Assembly: GCF_034702125.1 (NCBI RefSeq)
Contig: NC_085878.1
Span: 21,636,002 to 21,700,001, forward strand
Reading direction: 5' to 3'
DNA length: 64,000 nucleotides
Origin: Engraulis encrasicolus
Taxonomy: Eukaryota > Chordata > Actinopteri > Clupeiformes > Engraulidae
Shown here: piece by piece, positions 26,958-58,596 of the stretch
Position numbering within the stretch: the first letter of the stretch is position 1
Layout of the letters: every line of letters begins with the position of its first letter
Position numbers and translations under genes: made by a program
The notes under the pieces: model-generated
The model's input: the letters and a program-made list of their open reading frames with translations, nothing else
Told to the model about the DNA's origin: nothing
The model's database searches: none

Positions 26958-29591
26958 TTACACACTCTTTTCAGCACCCTCCTCCTCCTCCTCTTCGTCT
27001 TCATCACCATCCTCGTCGTCGTCTTCATCCTCTTCACTCTCAGTGTAGTGATAGTTGTTGCGATTGGTGTTGACAAAGAGGTCACTGTCGTCCTCCTCAG
27101 ACTCACTGTTGTCGCCACACTCCTCTTCCTCCTCTCCCTTGTCCTCGCCTTTTTGCTGCTCTCCGTCCTTTCTCTCCTCTGACAATCGGTTTTCCCGGAA
27201 GCCTTCAGGCCTGTGAGACAAAATAACATGTTCATATAAGCAAGAGTGTGCACATCCCACCTCTCTGAGGCCAGGTGCAGGACAAAGGCGCGTCTAATAG
27301 AGGAAAAGAGTAGAAGTCCGCACACTGTGGCTCTGCTTTGAAAATGTATTCAGGTCATACAACGTTTCGACCCAACAGGGTCTTCATCAGGCATGTGATG
27401 CCTGATGCCTGATGAAGACCCTGTTGGGTCGAAACGTTGTATGGCCTGAAGACATTTTCAAAGCGGAGCCACAGTGTGCGGACTTCTACTCTTTTCCACA
27501 AAATACCATGTTGTAACTGGCTGAGCTCTGAATGATCCACATGACACAATTAAGTGTTCCTCCGATGACCATTCAACAGCAGTGCAACGCCATTGCTAAA
27601 ACTCTGAGAAATATTTGAGCCATTTTGTTTTTCAAGGCCAGAAAATAGAAACCTCTTAAGTAGATGAGCATAGTTTCTGATCAGTGAATTCACAATATAA
27701 AAATAATGCCTTTCATTATTTCACTTTCACAGTAAATTCAAATTCTTTTCAATTTTATTTCATTTGGACTCATTTCTAATCTGTTAACATATTCAATTTG
27801 CATTTGCCAGGAGTTATCATTTGCTGGGATACTTGTAAATGTGTCCACAGAATCCTCTCTCAGCCTGGTCATTGGGCACTTTTCATGTGGTGTCAGGCAG
27901 CTTATAACACTTTCAGAAATTGTCTGGTATAATGTTGACAAGACCTAATTCAAGTGCTTATGGGGATTTCCCGTGCGGGCAAGTGAACAAAGCAAATGGA
28001 ATGTTGACGTGTGTCGTTAAAAAAAAAAAAAAAAAGGTCAGTCGTTGAAAAAAAACAAACAAAACAAAAAACCAAATGAATGGGTCTGGCATGAGAACAT
28101 GATTCATCACTCACCACATTCCCAGCTTCTGTAGATAATGGATGTGATCCCTGTAGAGGATGGCACTGATCTCTCCTTTCACCTTATCTCCCTCCTCAAT
28201 CGGATCCACGATCACAAAGTCGCCTGCAGACAGACACATGCACAGGCACAACAGACATCATTTTTTTTTAGAACAAAAGAAGTCGGATTGCAATTATTGA
28301 AAACTCAAGACAAATACAATGTTATGTTATTTGACTGAACTAACACATCATGATTCCTGACATGGAACACTGCCATTTCTGATACTTGCACACAGCTCAA
28401 CGCTCACCAATGTTTGTTTAATCACTTTTAGTGTTCAAGTTCCCCAAGCGCACAAAACCATGTTAACATAGAACTATTTAGTCGTGGGCTCTATGAGGAA
28501 GTAGACACATGATTATCAGGATGACCTACAACAACCTTATTTGATTAACAGTTGAGAACTCTGTTACAGTAACATTAATTAATCATTAACTTATCAGTAA
28601 ATGAAACTGCATTTTTTACATTGTATGGCTCAGAAAAATTAGAACAGTACCAGTAGAATTTGCCTAGTCTTGTCATACCCTTGTAATTATTGCATTTCCC
28701 GTTTTTCCCATTATTTCAATGAAATAAATCTCAATTATTATGTCAACACAAATTGGCATGGAACATGGACAACATGTTTACCAGGCAATCTTGTGATATT
28801 TAAAAACATGCAAATTCCTTGTTTTTTCCTTGCTAACTTGTATCTCTTTTTTACAACTGTCCACAAAAACATGGAGCAACAGCTCTAGTTACGTGTAAAA
28901 AAAGGGCCCAAACGCATAAAAATCTATGCATTTACAAAAATGTCCATATCCATGTGAGCAGGATCATCCTAGCTTTTCTCCAATACGTCACTACGGCCAT
29001 AAATAAAAGGATGTACAGTATATTTGTCACACGCGTAGGGATAGTGGATGAAAACATGCAGAACATTTTCGCGAAGGTGGTGCCACCATACTTGATGAGC
29101 CCATAGAGAAAGCATGGCACAATCCGTGAGAAGCTGAACGTCTTTCAACTTTTTGACAGAGGCGTGGCATTTACGGAGCGCATGCAGAGCCGCAATTCAG
29201 TACAGCGGCGTGTGTGACCTCAGCCACTGTAAAGTGAATGGGAAAACAGCGCGTCATAGCTAACGGACGCATGTGTGTGACGAGGAGGTTGAGGGTGTAG
29301 TGGAAAATGGTATGAATCGGGGCAGGCACGGAACAGGTGACATCAGTTTCTGCAGCACAGTTGTGGGAGGTTTGGGCGGGATCTATGCTGTATAAGGTGT
29401 TGCGCAGTCATGAGGTCATCAGCCATGAGGTGTGTTCAGAGGGCTGGGTGCTATGCAGTGAGTGTGTTTTTGTCAAGATGGGGACTCAGTCTTGTTTTTG
29501 AGGAGAGGGTGAGGGCCGGGGGACTTGGGATGGTATGTTAAGATAAGAAGAGGAATTTAACTGGAGATATGTGAGACTGGTGAAACTAGTG

Positions 29592-29670
<79 letters not shown>

Positions 29671-30698
29671 ATTGCAAATGCTTTGTAGTCATGATAAACC
29701 CATTCACATAGGAGCACCATCCCTCCTCCCTAATCTACTCTCTTAACCCGCTCCTCTTCTCTGTCTGGACTTTACATTGCAACTGTTAGTATCAAGACCA
29801 GGGCATGGTCACCAACAATCAGCTCTTAGAACTCATGCAGCTGATGTAAAGCGCATCATATCTGGTGTGGCATCTATCTATTGTCATCTGAAATCAGGAA
29901 TCAGATCCGCAGCCAACCAACCATGGCTGCCTGGCTGTCAATAGCCTGTCAAGTTGTAAGGTCAGTGATGGCTGACCCCTTCATGAGTGCAAGATCCCAA
30001 AGAACAAAATCCTGTTTCTACAGACAATTACTTATTCTCAAACAGCTTCTTCAATAGTATTTCCGCTATTTTTATTGACATTTAACACATAATAGGCGAC
30101 CGAATTATCATTATTAAATTGGCACCATATCATTATTATCTGTGTTAGAAACCAGAAGCATGGTAACCAATACTACTATGCTACTATCCATATAATGTTG
30201 AATATAAGGATGATAAATGAATTATTAATAGGCAAAGCAAACATAAATGAAGAACTGACACCAAGGTAGGCCTACCTCGCTTGATCCAGATGTTCTTGCG
30301 GAACTTAGTGGGCATGCTCACCAGATACCTTTCGCCCTCTGATGTAGCAGCCTCGTGGAGGTTGTTACCAGGGCTACCAACAACCTGGCAAGATAGACAG
30401 ACAGCCTCATGAAGTCATTTCAGCAACTGCATTTCACATTTAAAGACGTGTCTCTTTGCACATTATCAGAATGTCAAAGCAAGGTGATCGTGACACAAAT
30501 TAATGAAATCTATTGGATTCATGGGGCTTACATCATTCATGAAAAAACTATTTACACACGCACGCGCGCGCACACGCACACAGTTTGTTTAGTTCTATAT
30601 CTTGTTCTCACCCTTACGATCTGTTGATTGTCAGTCGGAGTGACATAGTCTCCGAGCACCTCCTTGAAAACATGTTTGCGTTTAGTGGCTTGGGACAT
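26958..30698 (-). CDS. eif1ad: Eukaryotic translation initiation factor 1A domain-containing protein
   Basis: Small nuclear/cytosolic protein with an eIF1A-like OB fold (S1-IF1 type) and an acidic tail. Four coding exons on the minus strand: 30612-30698, 30276-30384, 28115-28223 and 26958-27210, all in frame (about 185 residues; human about 165). The start [18 protein letters not shown] matches the family. The fold continues with [36 protein letters not shown] and [14 protein letters not shown], then WPEGF. The tail holds the diagnostic [15 protein letters not shown] and ends in a run of Asp/Glu longer than in human, which accounts for the extra length. The 5'UTR is probably split: a CACAG acceptor lies just upstream of the ATG. 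Orthology is clear. Confidence 0.95.
27302..27497. repeat. Long hairpin element with hammerhead-like motif
   Basis: Two arms of about 92 bp (27302-27394 and 27406-27497) are nearly perfect reverse complements. They lie in the eif1ad intron just before its last exon. Each arm contains CTGATGAAGACCC, TGTT, GGGTCGAAACGTTG (plus strand 27409-27440). The outer part contains GAAGTCCGCACACTG, shared with repeats at 25.3 and 41.3 kb, and is preceded by AGGTGCAGGACAAAGGC, shared with 9.65 kb. It is a dispersed element, not gene-specific. Confidence 0.75.
29598..29668. repeat. (GT)n microsatellite
   Basis: About 35 units in an eif1ad intron. Confidence 0.95.
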
Positions 30699-31388
30699 GC
30701 TTGGTTTCTCAGTTCGCCTCCAGCTGTGACAGGAATGGGGACAGTTAAAATACTGATGATCATTCGTGAAATGATGACGATGGGAGATGATATCTAAAAA
30801 TCTCGATAGCAAACTAGCACATTAACATTTCGGAATGACTATCAATCTTTTGCTTGTTTGACACAGGACGATGTGTACGCGTGCTCTATTCCAACAACAT
30901 ATATGCGACTGTTTTTTCTTTTGTACCTGTACTAAATTGTAAACTAAATGAAGCGTTACCACAGCCCCTTTAGACTTCCTACACAATCTACTTACTTTTT
31001 CCACGAACGCCACGGATTGTGATATTACAAATTAGTAGATGTCCATCAGTTCATGATAGTAAGGCATAATATTAACACGTCGCTGACAATTACATAACAC
31101 TGAAAGGAAATCTAGTTGTGTCGCATCTGGCGACATGGTTGGTGGCTAACAGCTAATGTAGAAATAAATTGACAAGGCTAGTCTTGTGCCGTTCACATAT
31201 GCATCGCACACACACCTTGATAATGTGGTTGAAATAGAGATGGAAGTGGCAGTTTGACTTTCAATCGATGGTACATAGAGTAGGAATTTAAAAACTGATA
31301 AAGACTGCTGAGTGCAGCTCGAAAAAATCCGGCGGAATGTACACACGTGTTTTACTTCCTGTTTGTTAGCAGGATTTATGGCAGAGCC

Positions 31389-31407
31389 GCATTCTGGGTA
31401 ATGTAGT
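31389..31407 (-). promoter_or_regulatory. ZNF143/SBS-type promoter motif upstream of eif1ad
   Basis: On the minus strand this reads ACTACATTACCCAGAATGC, close to the known ZNF143 consensus ACTACAWYTCCCAGMATGC that marks vertebrate housekeeping promoters. It lies about 0.7 kb upstream of the eif1ad ATG and points the same way, so it probably marks the transcription start region. Confidence 0.6.
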
Positions 31408-31504
31408 CCGCCCCTCTGTGACAGCCTATTAGTTTCCTCCAGACTCTTTATCTATTCCTGATATTGATAAATATCCTAAACAACAACAACAACCACATAA
31501 CAAT

Positions 31505-31531
31505 AACATCAATAATAATAATAATAATAAC

Positions 31532-31587
<56 letters not shown>
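31505..31587. repeat. (AAT)n microsatellite
   Basis: About 27 trinucleotide units with one ACA interruption, upstream of eif1ad. Confidence 0.95.
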
Positions 31588-31588
<1 letters not shown>

Positions 31589-31758
31589 CAACCTGCAGGT
31601 GGATGTTTGTCATGGATGAGCTGAGAGAAAGAGCTGATGAGCAAATCAGCGCTCACATTCAGGGAATAATGAATGAGAAGGATGGTAGCTGACAAGTTCC
31701 ATTGTTTGAAAGTTTGCATGTTCATTTGATAATTGTAGTCTACAAATAGCCTACCGAG

Positions 31759-32334
31759 CAGGGCTTGACACTGGCACCTGCAAACCAGCCAAATGCTGGT
31801 AAAACTTGGCTGTGGCTGGTAACAATTTCAGTGTCATAGGCAATTTGGCAGGTAGCTTATTCTATGGTATGACATATCAGAATACCTATGTCTCGAGGGC
31901 CGTTTGCGGCCCTTCAGGCTGTTTTATCTGGCCCCCGATGTAATTTTAATGTTATGCAGCTTCACATGAAATATGACATATTTTGTAATAGAATCTTAGA
32001 AAATACATTTGCTATACAATTAAGTTATATTCAGGGTGCCTTGAGAAGGTAGGGTCTGTTTCAAAGGGGGTCGCCTTCAACATAGGCCTAAAGTGCAGGG
32101 TGAAATCCTGGCTTGTGTTCATAGAACGGCCCTTGGAGGACTTTTACGGCCCTCGGATGAATTTGAAGTGGCCCCTCGAATGTAAAAGGTTCCCCACCCC
32201 TGTGCACTCATCTTCTTGCTTTAGCACCTCATCTTCTGAGGTTAGATGTACAGCGTCATGATAAAGAGAAAAAAAAGAGAAAAAACTTTGTGGCAGTGGC
32301 AAGCAAGCAAGTTAAAAGTTAATGTCAAGCCCTG
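31759..32334. mobile_element. hAT element (CAGGGCTTGACA type) with a nested insertion
   Basis: Termini CAGGGCTTGACACTGG and TGTCAAGCCCTG, with the 8-bp duplication CTACCGAG at 31751-31758 and 32335-32342. Compared with the related copy at 58174-58569 it has extra sequence at about 31893-32205 that ends AGGTTCCCCACCCCTG, the terminus of another hAT-like family. Confidence 0.9.
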
Positions 32335-32479
32335 CTACCGAGCATACAAAACATAGGCTACAACTGTTTTTAAACCTTCCCACTATATTTCGAGGGTAAA
32401 AGAAGCCTAGAGGCAGAATGTGTGTAAAATGATTAAAAAAGAAGAAAACACCACCAAATCAGCTGAGAGCTTGAACATT

Positions 32480-32485
32480 TTTATT
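32480..32485 (-). terminator. Candidate ctsf polyadenylation signal AATAAA
   Basis: TTTATT on the plus strand, that is AATAAA on the ctsf strand, about 1.3 kb beyond the ctsf stop codon. It implies a long 3'UTR interrupted by the TG tracts at 33.1 and 33.6 kb. Unconfirmed. Confidence 0.3.
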
Positions 32486-33117
32486 TCCAAGTTACATATG
32501 GTATGACACAATGGTAATGTGCAAACTTCACAAAAACTGGTCATTTCAGTTTTCTGTAACGTACATGTTTGTAACGGACATGTTTACAACTTCTTGCAAG
32601 AGCAACTCACTGGTAGTTTTGTATAGCCTATTGTGTCAGGGTTGTGCAAAATTCAGATGTTTTCTCAGACAAAATACATTTTAATTGCATGTTGAATCCA
32701 CAAGCTGGTGAATTAAGAATTAGACATTCATTCTAATGAAAATAGACAGTGGCACTGTCTATGTTTTTGTTAAGCTAATTCCAAATAAGACAAATGCTGC
32801 ATAGGTTATAGCATTGACCATGCATTCTGGGAAGTCTACAATTTCATATTGTGGTATTACTGTTAAGTTATTAGAGGTTTATATATTAGTTGGCATGATT
32901 TTAATTGATGTTAATTTGTGGTAAAAAAAAATAACAAATAGACACAATATTTTACATCAACTTCATACAATATGTTGTTATGAAATAAAAGATGTTGGAA
33001 CAGTTAAGAGTTAATAACACATTTTTGATCGCCATAGAATTCAAATTCATTCTGCCATTCGTTTCAAAATGAATTGAATGAAGTTTAAAGGTTATACATT
33101 ATTGAATTTTGCACAAC

Positions 33118-33118
<1 letters not shown>

Positions 33119-33180
<62 letters not shown>

Positions 33181-33186
33181 CGTGTG
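33119..33186. repeat. (GT)n microsatellite
   Basis: About 32 units in the probable ctsf 3'UTR. Confidence 0.95.
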
Positions 33187-33590
33187 TGAAAAATCTGGCT
33201 CAGAGCTAATAGTAACGGAATGCTTTGTTGTGCAATTTTTATGAGGTCTGAAAAACACTTTGAATGTCTCATACACACATGAGGGACAAAGAAGCACACA
33301 GCCAACAGACAAGAGTCGAGTAAAATCCCCTTTTTAAAATTGTAAATCAAACCCTGAATCTGGTGAATGCATCCAGTACAAAACATCAGTGTTTCCTACC
33401 ACCTTTTTTTAAATCATCCATAATACTAGTATAGCAATGGCATTAAATGCAAACACAAATGGAGTTTTTTTTTACTGTACGTTAAAAGCAGGATTGTAGT
33501 AGAAGCACATTTAAAATGCGTGGGGTAGTATAGTAACAGCAGGATTATTATTCACACACTCTACTACTATTACCTTCAACACGTGTGGGC

Positions 33591-33724
<134 letters not shown>

Positions 33725-33787
33725 ATGCATACATGTTAGTAGTGTGCTTTTATGAAAGTTAGTGGTGCTAAGTTGTGTGTCCCTTAT

Positions 33788-47954
<14,167 letters not shown>

Positions 47955-48260
47955 GTTTAAAAAATAAAGCTATCAAAATAGAATAGGCTCTTATTAGTTG
48001 AAAAAGTGCTTGTCGTAGATAGAATAATAATCTGGAGCGTTAAAATCAGCGGTGTTATTGACTGCCTGTATTCTCCGAAAATGGTGGTCGACCCAAACAA
48101 AACAGTGTGACACTGAAAGTTGATTGGCTAAAATCATTATGGGCGGTACCTACTTGGTGTTTGTGTTCTGAGTCAGGGACACAGGCCTAGGGCAAAAAGT
48201 GTTCTGTGGGCTGTAGGTCGACCAAGATGACAGGTTTTAAAGTACACGACAATCTCAGTC
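47955..48260 (-). promoter_or_regulatory. Likely ctsf promoter region
   Basis: Directly upstream of the ctsf start codon. On the ctsf strand it has an AGCCAATC CCAAT box (plus strand 48122-48129) close to a GGGCGG on the plus strand. No TATA box stands out. The bscl2 gene lies in the opposite direction, so the region could be shared, but this is inference. Confidence 0.35.
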
Positions 48261-48270
48261 TGGAAATTCA

Positions 48271-48302
<32 letters not shown>

Positions 48303-49159
48303 ATAATAATACTACTACTAATAATAATAATAATAATAATAGCCTAATAGATAATAATATAATAATCAGCAGCAGCATCATTACCACAACCACCACCACT
48401 ATCATCATCATTATAATAATCTCTAGGCCTATGATATAGGCTAATGAGAACAATTTAATAATTCCTCTGCAAAATATTCTTTGTTAATAGGCTATCAGAG
48501 TAATACCCATACACATTAAGATTTGGTGAATCCCTGGATCTTTATTTTTCCTGACAATGACCTTTGTCAAGCAAAGAGCTGGCAATTGGCCAGTAGGAAT
48601 GTCTCAACATTTGATTCATCCACTTGTGGTGAAATGAGATGTCTCAACCAGCAGAAAATGGCCATTCCAGTTCCTTCTTTTTAAGCTGCTATGAAATCTA
48701 CCCGGAGGACTCTCTCTCTCTGCGTGATCAGGCCATTGGACATGGTGCAGCAAAAGGCAGAGCAAGAGTGTGAAATCATTCCTTCTTGAATAGATGTCCT
48801 GAGCACAAGAGACTGGGACTGCCACTTCAACTCATCGGACAGGACACTACAATCACGGTGACGTTAGCAAAACTACGGGTAAGCTTCACCACTTAAGCAA
48901 CATTCATGGTCACAGCAGCTGAGATAGAATCACTTGCTTTACGGCTACTTAGCTATATTATATTCTGCCATAGGTGCTTGTTTATGTTGACTTAAAATGG
49001 GCTAGTTCCAAAGTCTTGTGTTTATTCATTTCGTTTAACCCCTTAGCGCAGCACCTATGTTATAACCTTACTGTCACCAAAATTGTAATGTCTATGTCTT
49101 AATCTGTTACCTACGGCTCTTTGCACTATCATAGCAATGTTGCTATGATGTAGCTGAGT
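48261..49159. other. Spacer between ctsf and the LINE, with possible bscl2 5'UTR exon
   Basis: Starts with an (ACT)n/(AAT)n tract (48271-48345). A donor-like CTACGGGTAAGC near 48875-48885 could end a 5'UTR exon of bscl2, whose coding exon 1 begins immediately at an acceptor. If so, the LINE sits inside the first bscl2 intron. No protein-coding frame was recognised. Confidence 0.3.
48271..48345. repeat. (ACT)n/(AAT)n trinucleotide repeat
   Basis: Mixed ACT and AAT triplets between ctsf and the LINE. Confidence 0.9.
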
Positions 49160-51180
49160 TTTTTTTTGTGGTTTTTTTTTGTTTTTTTTTTTGTTTTTTC
49201 TTTTTTCTTTTTTTTGTTTTTTTCATTCTTCATTCCAGACCCAGGGGGATCCATATCACATTAAAAAGACAGAGCATCACAACACAGTACATATCTTAAA
49301 AACAAAAAAACAAAACAAAAAAACAAACAAACAAAAACCTGGAACAACTGACAAAGAAAAAGAAGGGAAAAAAAAAACACACAGATATATCATAATTATC
49401 AAGTCATTGTCCCACATACAAGCATGCTCGCCAGTGATTCCACATGCTTGAGAAGAGTCTCACAGAGCTACATTTAGGGCTGGTCAGGACAGCAACTAGG
49501 GTGTTTTGTGACTCAGATGCCCTGCACATGAATTTATACATAAGATTACGCAGCACAGCTGCACAGGTAGGTACCCTAGCATTGACAAACATTTGGCTTG
49601 CACTTGACCTCCTAGGAATTCTGAGCAGCAGCCTCATGCTGTCATTGTATGCCACCATGAGTTTCCTCATGCTGCCCTGTTTGTAGTGGCACCACAGGTG
49701 TGCTGTATACAAGGGTGTACAGTATGCTTTAAAGAGTGAGATCTTGACCAACTCAGAGCACATACTAAATTTGCGGCACAACATGTTTGCTTGCACATAC
49801 AGTTTCTGACGTTGCCTGTAGATATCGCCATCATCTGTCAAGTCATTTGCAATTATGTGGCCCAGATATTTGATCTCACTGCATTGAGAGAGTTTGGTGC
49901 CAGCCAGATAAAAAGCAGGGAAGGGTGATTGTTTGTCCTCTCTGCTCCTTATGATCATGATCTTACTCTTAGTAGCATTGTATTTTATATCACACTCTTC
50001 TCCATATTGTGAACATATGTTTAGTAACTGTTGCAGACCAGCAGTACATGGACTAAGTATAACCAAGTCATCTGCATACATTATGTGGTTAATTATTAGG
50101 TCACCAGCCCTACCGCCAGTTCCACACCTATTTAGGGACATAGACAAATCATTCATGTACACATTAAAAAGAAAAGGAGATAAAATTCCGCCCTGTCGGA
50201 CACCATTAGTGACAAAGAATGGAGCAGAGGTCACATTCCCCCATCTCACCCTCATTGTCTGATGTGAGTACCAATAGACCAGTATTCTGGTTAAAAACCC
50301 AGGTACCCCATTTTCGGTCAGTTTTAAAAATAATTTCTTATGATTGATGCGGTCAAACGCCTTGGAAGCATCAATGAAACACATGAACATTGAAGTATTT
50401 TGTGCATTATATCTATGCAAGATTTCCTTTAAAACATATATACACAGGTCTGTGCCAAGTTTTTCCTTAAACCCAAACTGGTTGTCTGTAGTCCAGACAT
50501 ACTTCTTTATTCTATCCAGAAGCACTATTTCAAGTATTTTAGATAGGACACTTGCCAGGGCTATTGGCCTATAGTTGTCTGAGCTATTTATTTTCCCAAC
50601 TTTATCTTTTATTACTGGTACCAGCACAACTGACAGCATGGAGTCAGGTAAGACTCCATGTACTAGTAGACCTGTGTAGCACATAGCCAACAGAGGACAC
50701 AATTTCTGACCAGCATACTTGATGTGTTCTGCAGTAATATTGTCCAGACCGCATGACTTATTATCTTTTAGCTTCACCATTGCTTCCTGAACTTCAGCAG
50801 GAGTTACAATAACATCATTATTAAACTCAACATTATCCACTATAAATAAGTCACTTTTTACACAGTTTAGCAGCTCAGAATAACGTTGACGCCATAATTG
50901 TGAGATCTCTTCAAGCCCACTCACACCATCTATATTGGAGGGTAGAGGGGTTTTGCAATTATTAATAGATTTTATTTCTTTCCAAAAGTCATTAACATTA
51001 TTCTTTTGTAGCTTCCTTGCTAAAGAATCAGCCCTCATAGTATTTTCATTCCTTTTAATGTAGCGTAGTGCACATTTAAACCGGGCATTTGTGCGTTTTT
51101 TGTCCTCAAACAGGGGGCCATGTCTACTTTTCCCTGCCTCAGCCCACTTTTTATTTTCAGCAAATAGGGAATAGGCCCGC
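49160..51180 (-). mobile_element. 5'-truncated LINE (non-LTR retrotransposon)
   Basis: Minus-strand element. It begins in the middle of the ORF near 51180, with in-frame homology-like sequence upstream of the first Met (ENKKWAEAGKSRHGPLFEDK). It ends in an A-rich tail, seen as T-runs at 49160-49220 on the plus strand. The endonuclease domain is missing, so it is a truncated insertion. No clear target-site duplication was found. Confidence 0.85.
49404..51038 (-). CDS. Reverse transcriptase of a LINE (partial ORF2)
   Basis: 544 residues without a stop. RT motifs appear in order: GLDNITAEH (97-105); NYRPIALASVLSKILE; FIDASKAFDRINH (221-233, motif A aspartate); NGVRQGGILSPFLFNVYMND (motif B); MYADDLVILS (catalytic YADD, 321-324); and KYLGHII. 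The C-terminal part (thumb and beyond) is also open to a stop at 49404. The endonuclease portion is lost by 5' truncation, so this copy cannot move by itself. The clade (an I/Nimb or RTE-like group) cannot be fixed by eye. The open frame implies a fairly recent insertion. Confidence 0.9.
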   Translation of the reverse strand: MRADSLARKLQKNNVNDFWKEIKSINNCKTPLPSNIDGVSGLEEISQLWRQRYSELLNCVKSDLFIVDNVEFNNDVIVTPAEVQEAMVKLKDNKSCGLDNITAEHIKYAGQKLCPLLAMCYTGLLVHGVLPDSMLSVVLVPVIKDKVGKINSSDNYRPIALASVLSKILEIVLLDRIKKYVWTTDNQFGFKEKLGTDLCIYVLKEILHRYNAQNTSMFMCFIDASKAFDRINHKKLFLKLTENGVPGFLTRILVYWYSHQTMRVRWGNVTSAPFFVTNGVRQGGILSPFLFNVYMNDLSMSLNRCGTGGRAGDLIINHIMYADDLVILSPCTAGLQQLLNICSQYGEECDIKYNATKSKIMIIRSREDKQSPFPAFYLAGTKLSQCSEIKYLGHIIANDLTDDGDIYRQRQKLYVQANMLCRKFSMCSELVKISLFKAYCTPLYTAHLWCHYKQGSMRKLMVAYNDSMRLLLRIPRRSSASQMFVNARVPTCAAVLRNLMYKFMCRASESQNTLVAVLTSPKCSSVRLFSSMWNHWRACLYVGQ

Positions 51181-51297
51181 CGGCGACCCTATCTGCAGTA
51201 AGAGGCTACATCAGGGTACACTATTATTTGTTACGTTGTATTATTATATAGTAGTAGAAGTAGTAGTAGTAGTAGTGTAGGTCTATTGGCCCATAGA

Positions 51298-51298
<1 letters not shown>

Positions 51299-51369
<71 letters not shown>
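51299..51369. repeat. (CT)n microsatellite
   Basis: About 34 units upstream of bscl2. Confidence 0.95.
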
Positions 51370-51371
<2 letters not shown>

Positions 51372-52151
51372 ACTCACTGTGATAACCATGCCTTTCTGCA
51401 GGTTCTTTTTCACCAGAGCCCACATACTCAACGTTTTCAGGTAAGTCTGAGCACGAGGCCTATGACATATACTTTGTCTTTAGATAAGTACCACTCTCAT
51501 CCTAGACAGGAAGAAACTGCACAAAAAACTTTCGAAAAGCTTTTTTTTTTAAAAAACACTCTGGTGCTCCTGTTTTTGGCTGTCTTTAGTTGCTGAAAAA
51601 GTGGTGTCAGAGCAACAGGATTTAGGACTACCATTTGTGAAGGTGGTTGATAGTCGTGATGTTGCCAGTCCAGTCACCCTGTCCAGTTTAATCGAGCCCG
51701 CTTCCACTATGGTATGGGCAAGAGAATGCACTAGCCAAAAAATGGCACAAGATATCCAGAGATCTCACAGAGGCTCCCCATTATATAATACATTGTGATG
51801 GAGATCTTGTGATGGACATCTTGTGATAGAGACTTTGTGAAGCTCAAATTACCAGGACAAGAGGCCATTTTTTTTCTCTCAAAATGTCCAGTTGAAAAAC
51901 TTGGTGGCAAAGCAATGACACAATAGTCCTACAGTTGACAGAATGTTCCAGTGAGATAAGTGATGATATCAGCTATCTTGCTATTCTCAATAATATTTAG
52001 TTGAAGGATTCAGTTATGACTATGGATTTTCTGAATTGATAGACAAATAAAATCAAACTCAAAATTACAAGTCAGTCACATTTATGAAGAACTTTAAAAC
52101 ATTAGCTGATCAAAGTGGTGTTAGCAGCTCTGTAAAAACAATAGGCCTTAT

Positions 52152-52154
52152 CAC

Positions 52155-52216
<62 letters not shown>
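52152..52216. repeat. (ATC)n trinucleotide repeat
   Basis: About 21 units upstream of bscl2 exon 1. Confidence 0.95.
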
Positions 52217-52217
<1 letters not shown>

Positions 52218-52428
52218 GATCATAAACCGTATCGATAAAATAATGAAAATCATTAAAATGAAAACTGATAATAAACATTATAATGATATTGATGAAAATC
52301 AATGTTTAAAAATAAGGGATAATAATATTCATAAAAATCCTAATCCTATTGTAATAATCATCCTAATCCGACTCATATGACTGTGTGCTGTTGGTGTGTG
52401 CAGTGTCTGATTTTTCTGTGTGTTGTAG

Positions 52429-58140
<5,712 letters not shown>

Positions 58141-58173
58141 CATGTCTCTTTATTATGTATTTTTAATGAATAT

Positions 58174-58569
58174 CAGGGCTTGGCACTGGCACCTGCCAAC
58201 TGGTAAAACCTGGCTGTGGCTAGTAATACTTTCATTGAAAGTCTTTCAATGTCACTAAATTTGGCTGACAGCTTATTCCTTATACATACATATAATCGTA
58301 GCCTATATTTTGTTGTTTGACCCTTGTGTATCAATTGTGTATTTAAGAAAATGCTCAGTAACTCAGCTTCAATTTGCTTGATATATTTGTAGAAAGCTAT
58401 ACTCAAATCTTGTGTTAGCACCTCACCTTCTGAGGTTATATGTACACTATCATGATAAAGAAAAAAAAACACTCAAATCTGTGGCTAGTGGAATACCTGA
58501 ATGGCTAGTGACTGTGGAAAAGCACTAGCAACAGTGGCCGATGGGTGAAAAAGTTAATGTCAAGCCTTG
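58174..58569. mobile_element. hAT element (CAGGGCTTG type), second copy
   Basis: Termini CAGGGCTTGGCACTGG and TGTCAAGCCTTG. A perfect 8-bp duplication ATGAATAT at 58166-58173 and 58570-58577. Same family as 31759-32334 but without the inner insertion. Confidence 0.9.
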
Positions 58570-58596
58570 ATGAATATGTAGGCCTATACGATCAAC

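Larger units (their letters stand above)
51181..52428. other. Spacer or 5' intron before bscl2 coding exon 1
   Basis: Contains a (CT)n tract, an (ATC)n tract and AT-rich sequence. A short candidate non-coding exon (about 51417-51440, followed by GTAAGTCTG) is the nearest good donor upstream of the bscl2 acceptor at 52428. Confidence 0.3.

Noticed and set aside
51231..51431. Arg-Glu repeat frames (also at about 5.0, 36.3, 37.1 and 52.8 kb)
   Set aside because: Products of (GA)n/(CT)n tracts, not proteins.
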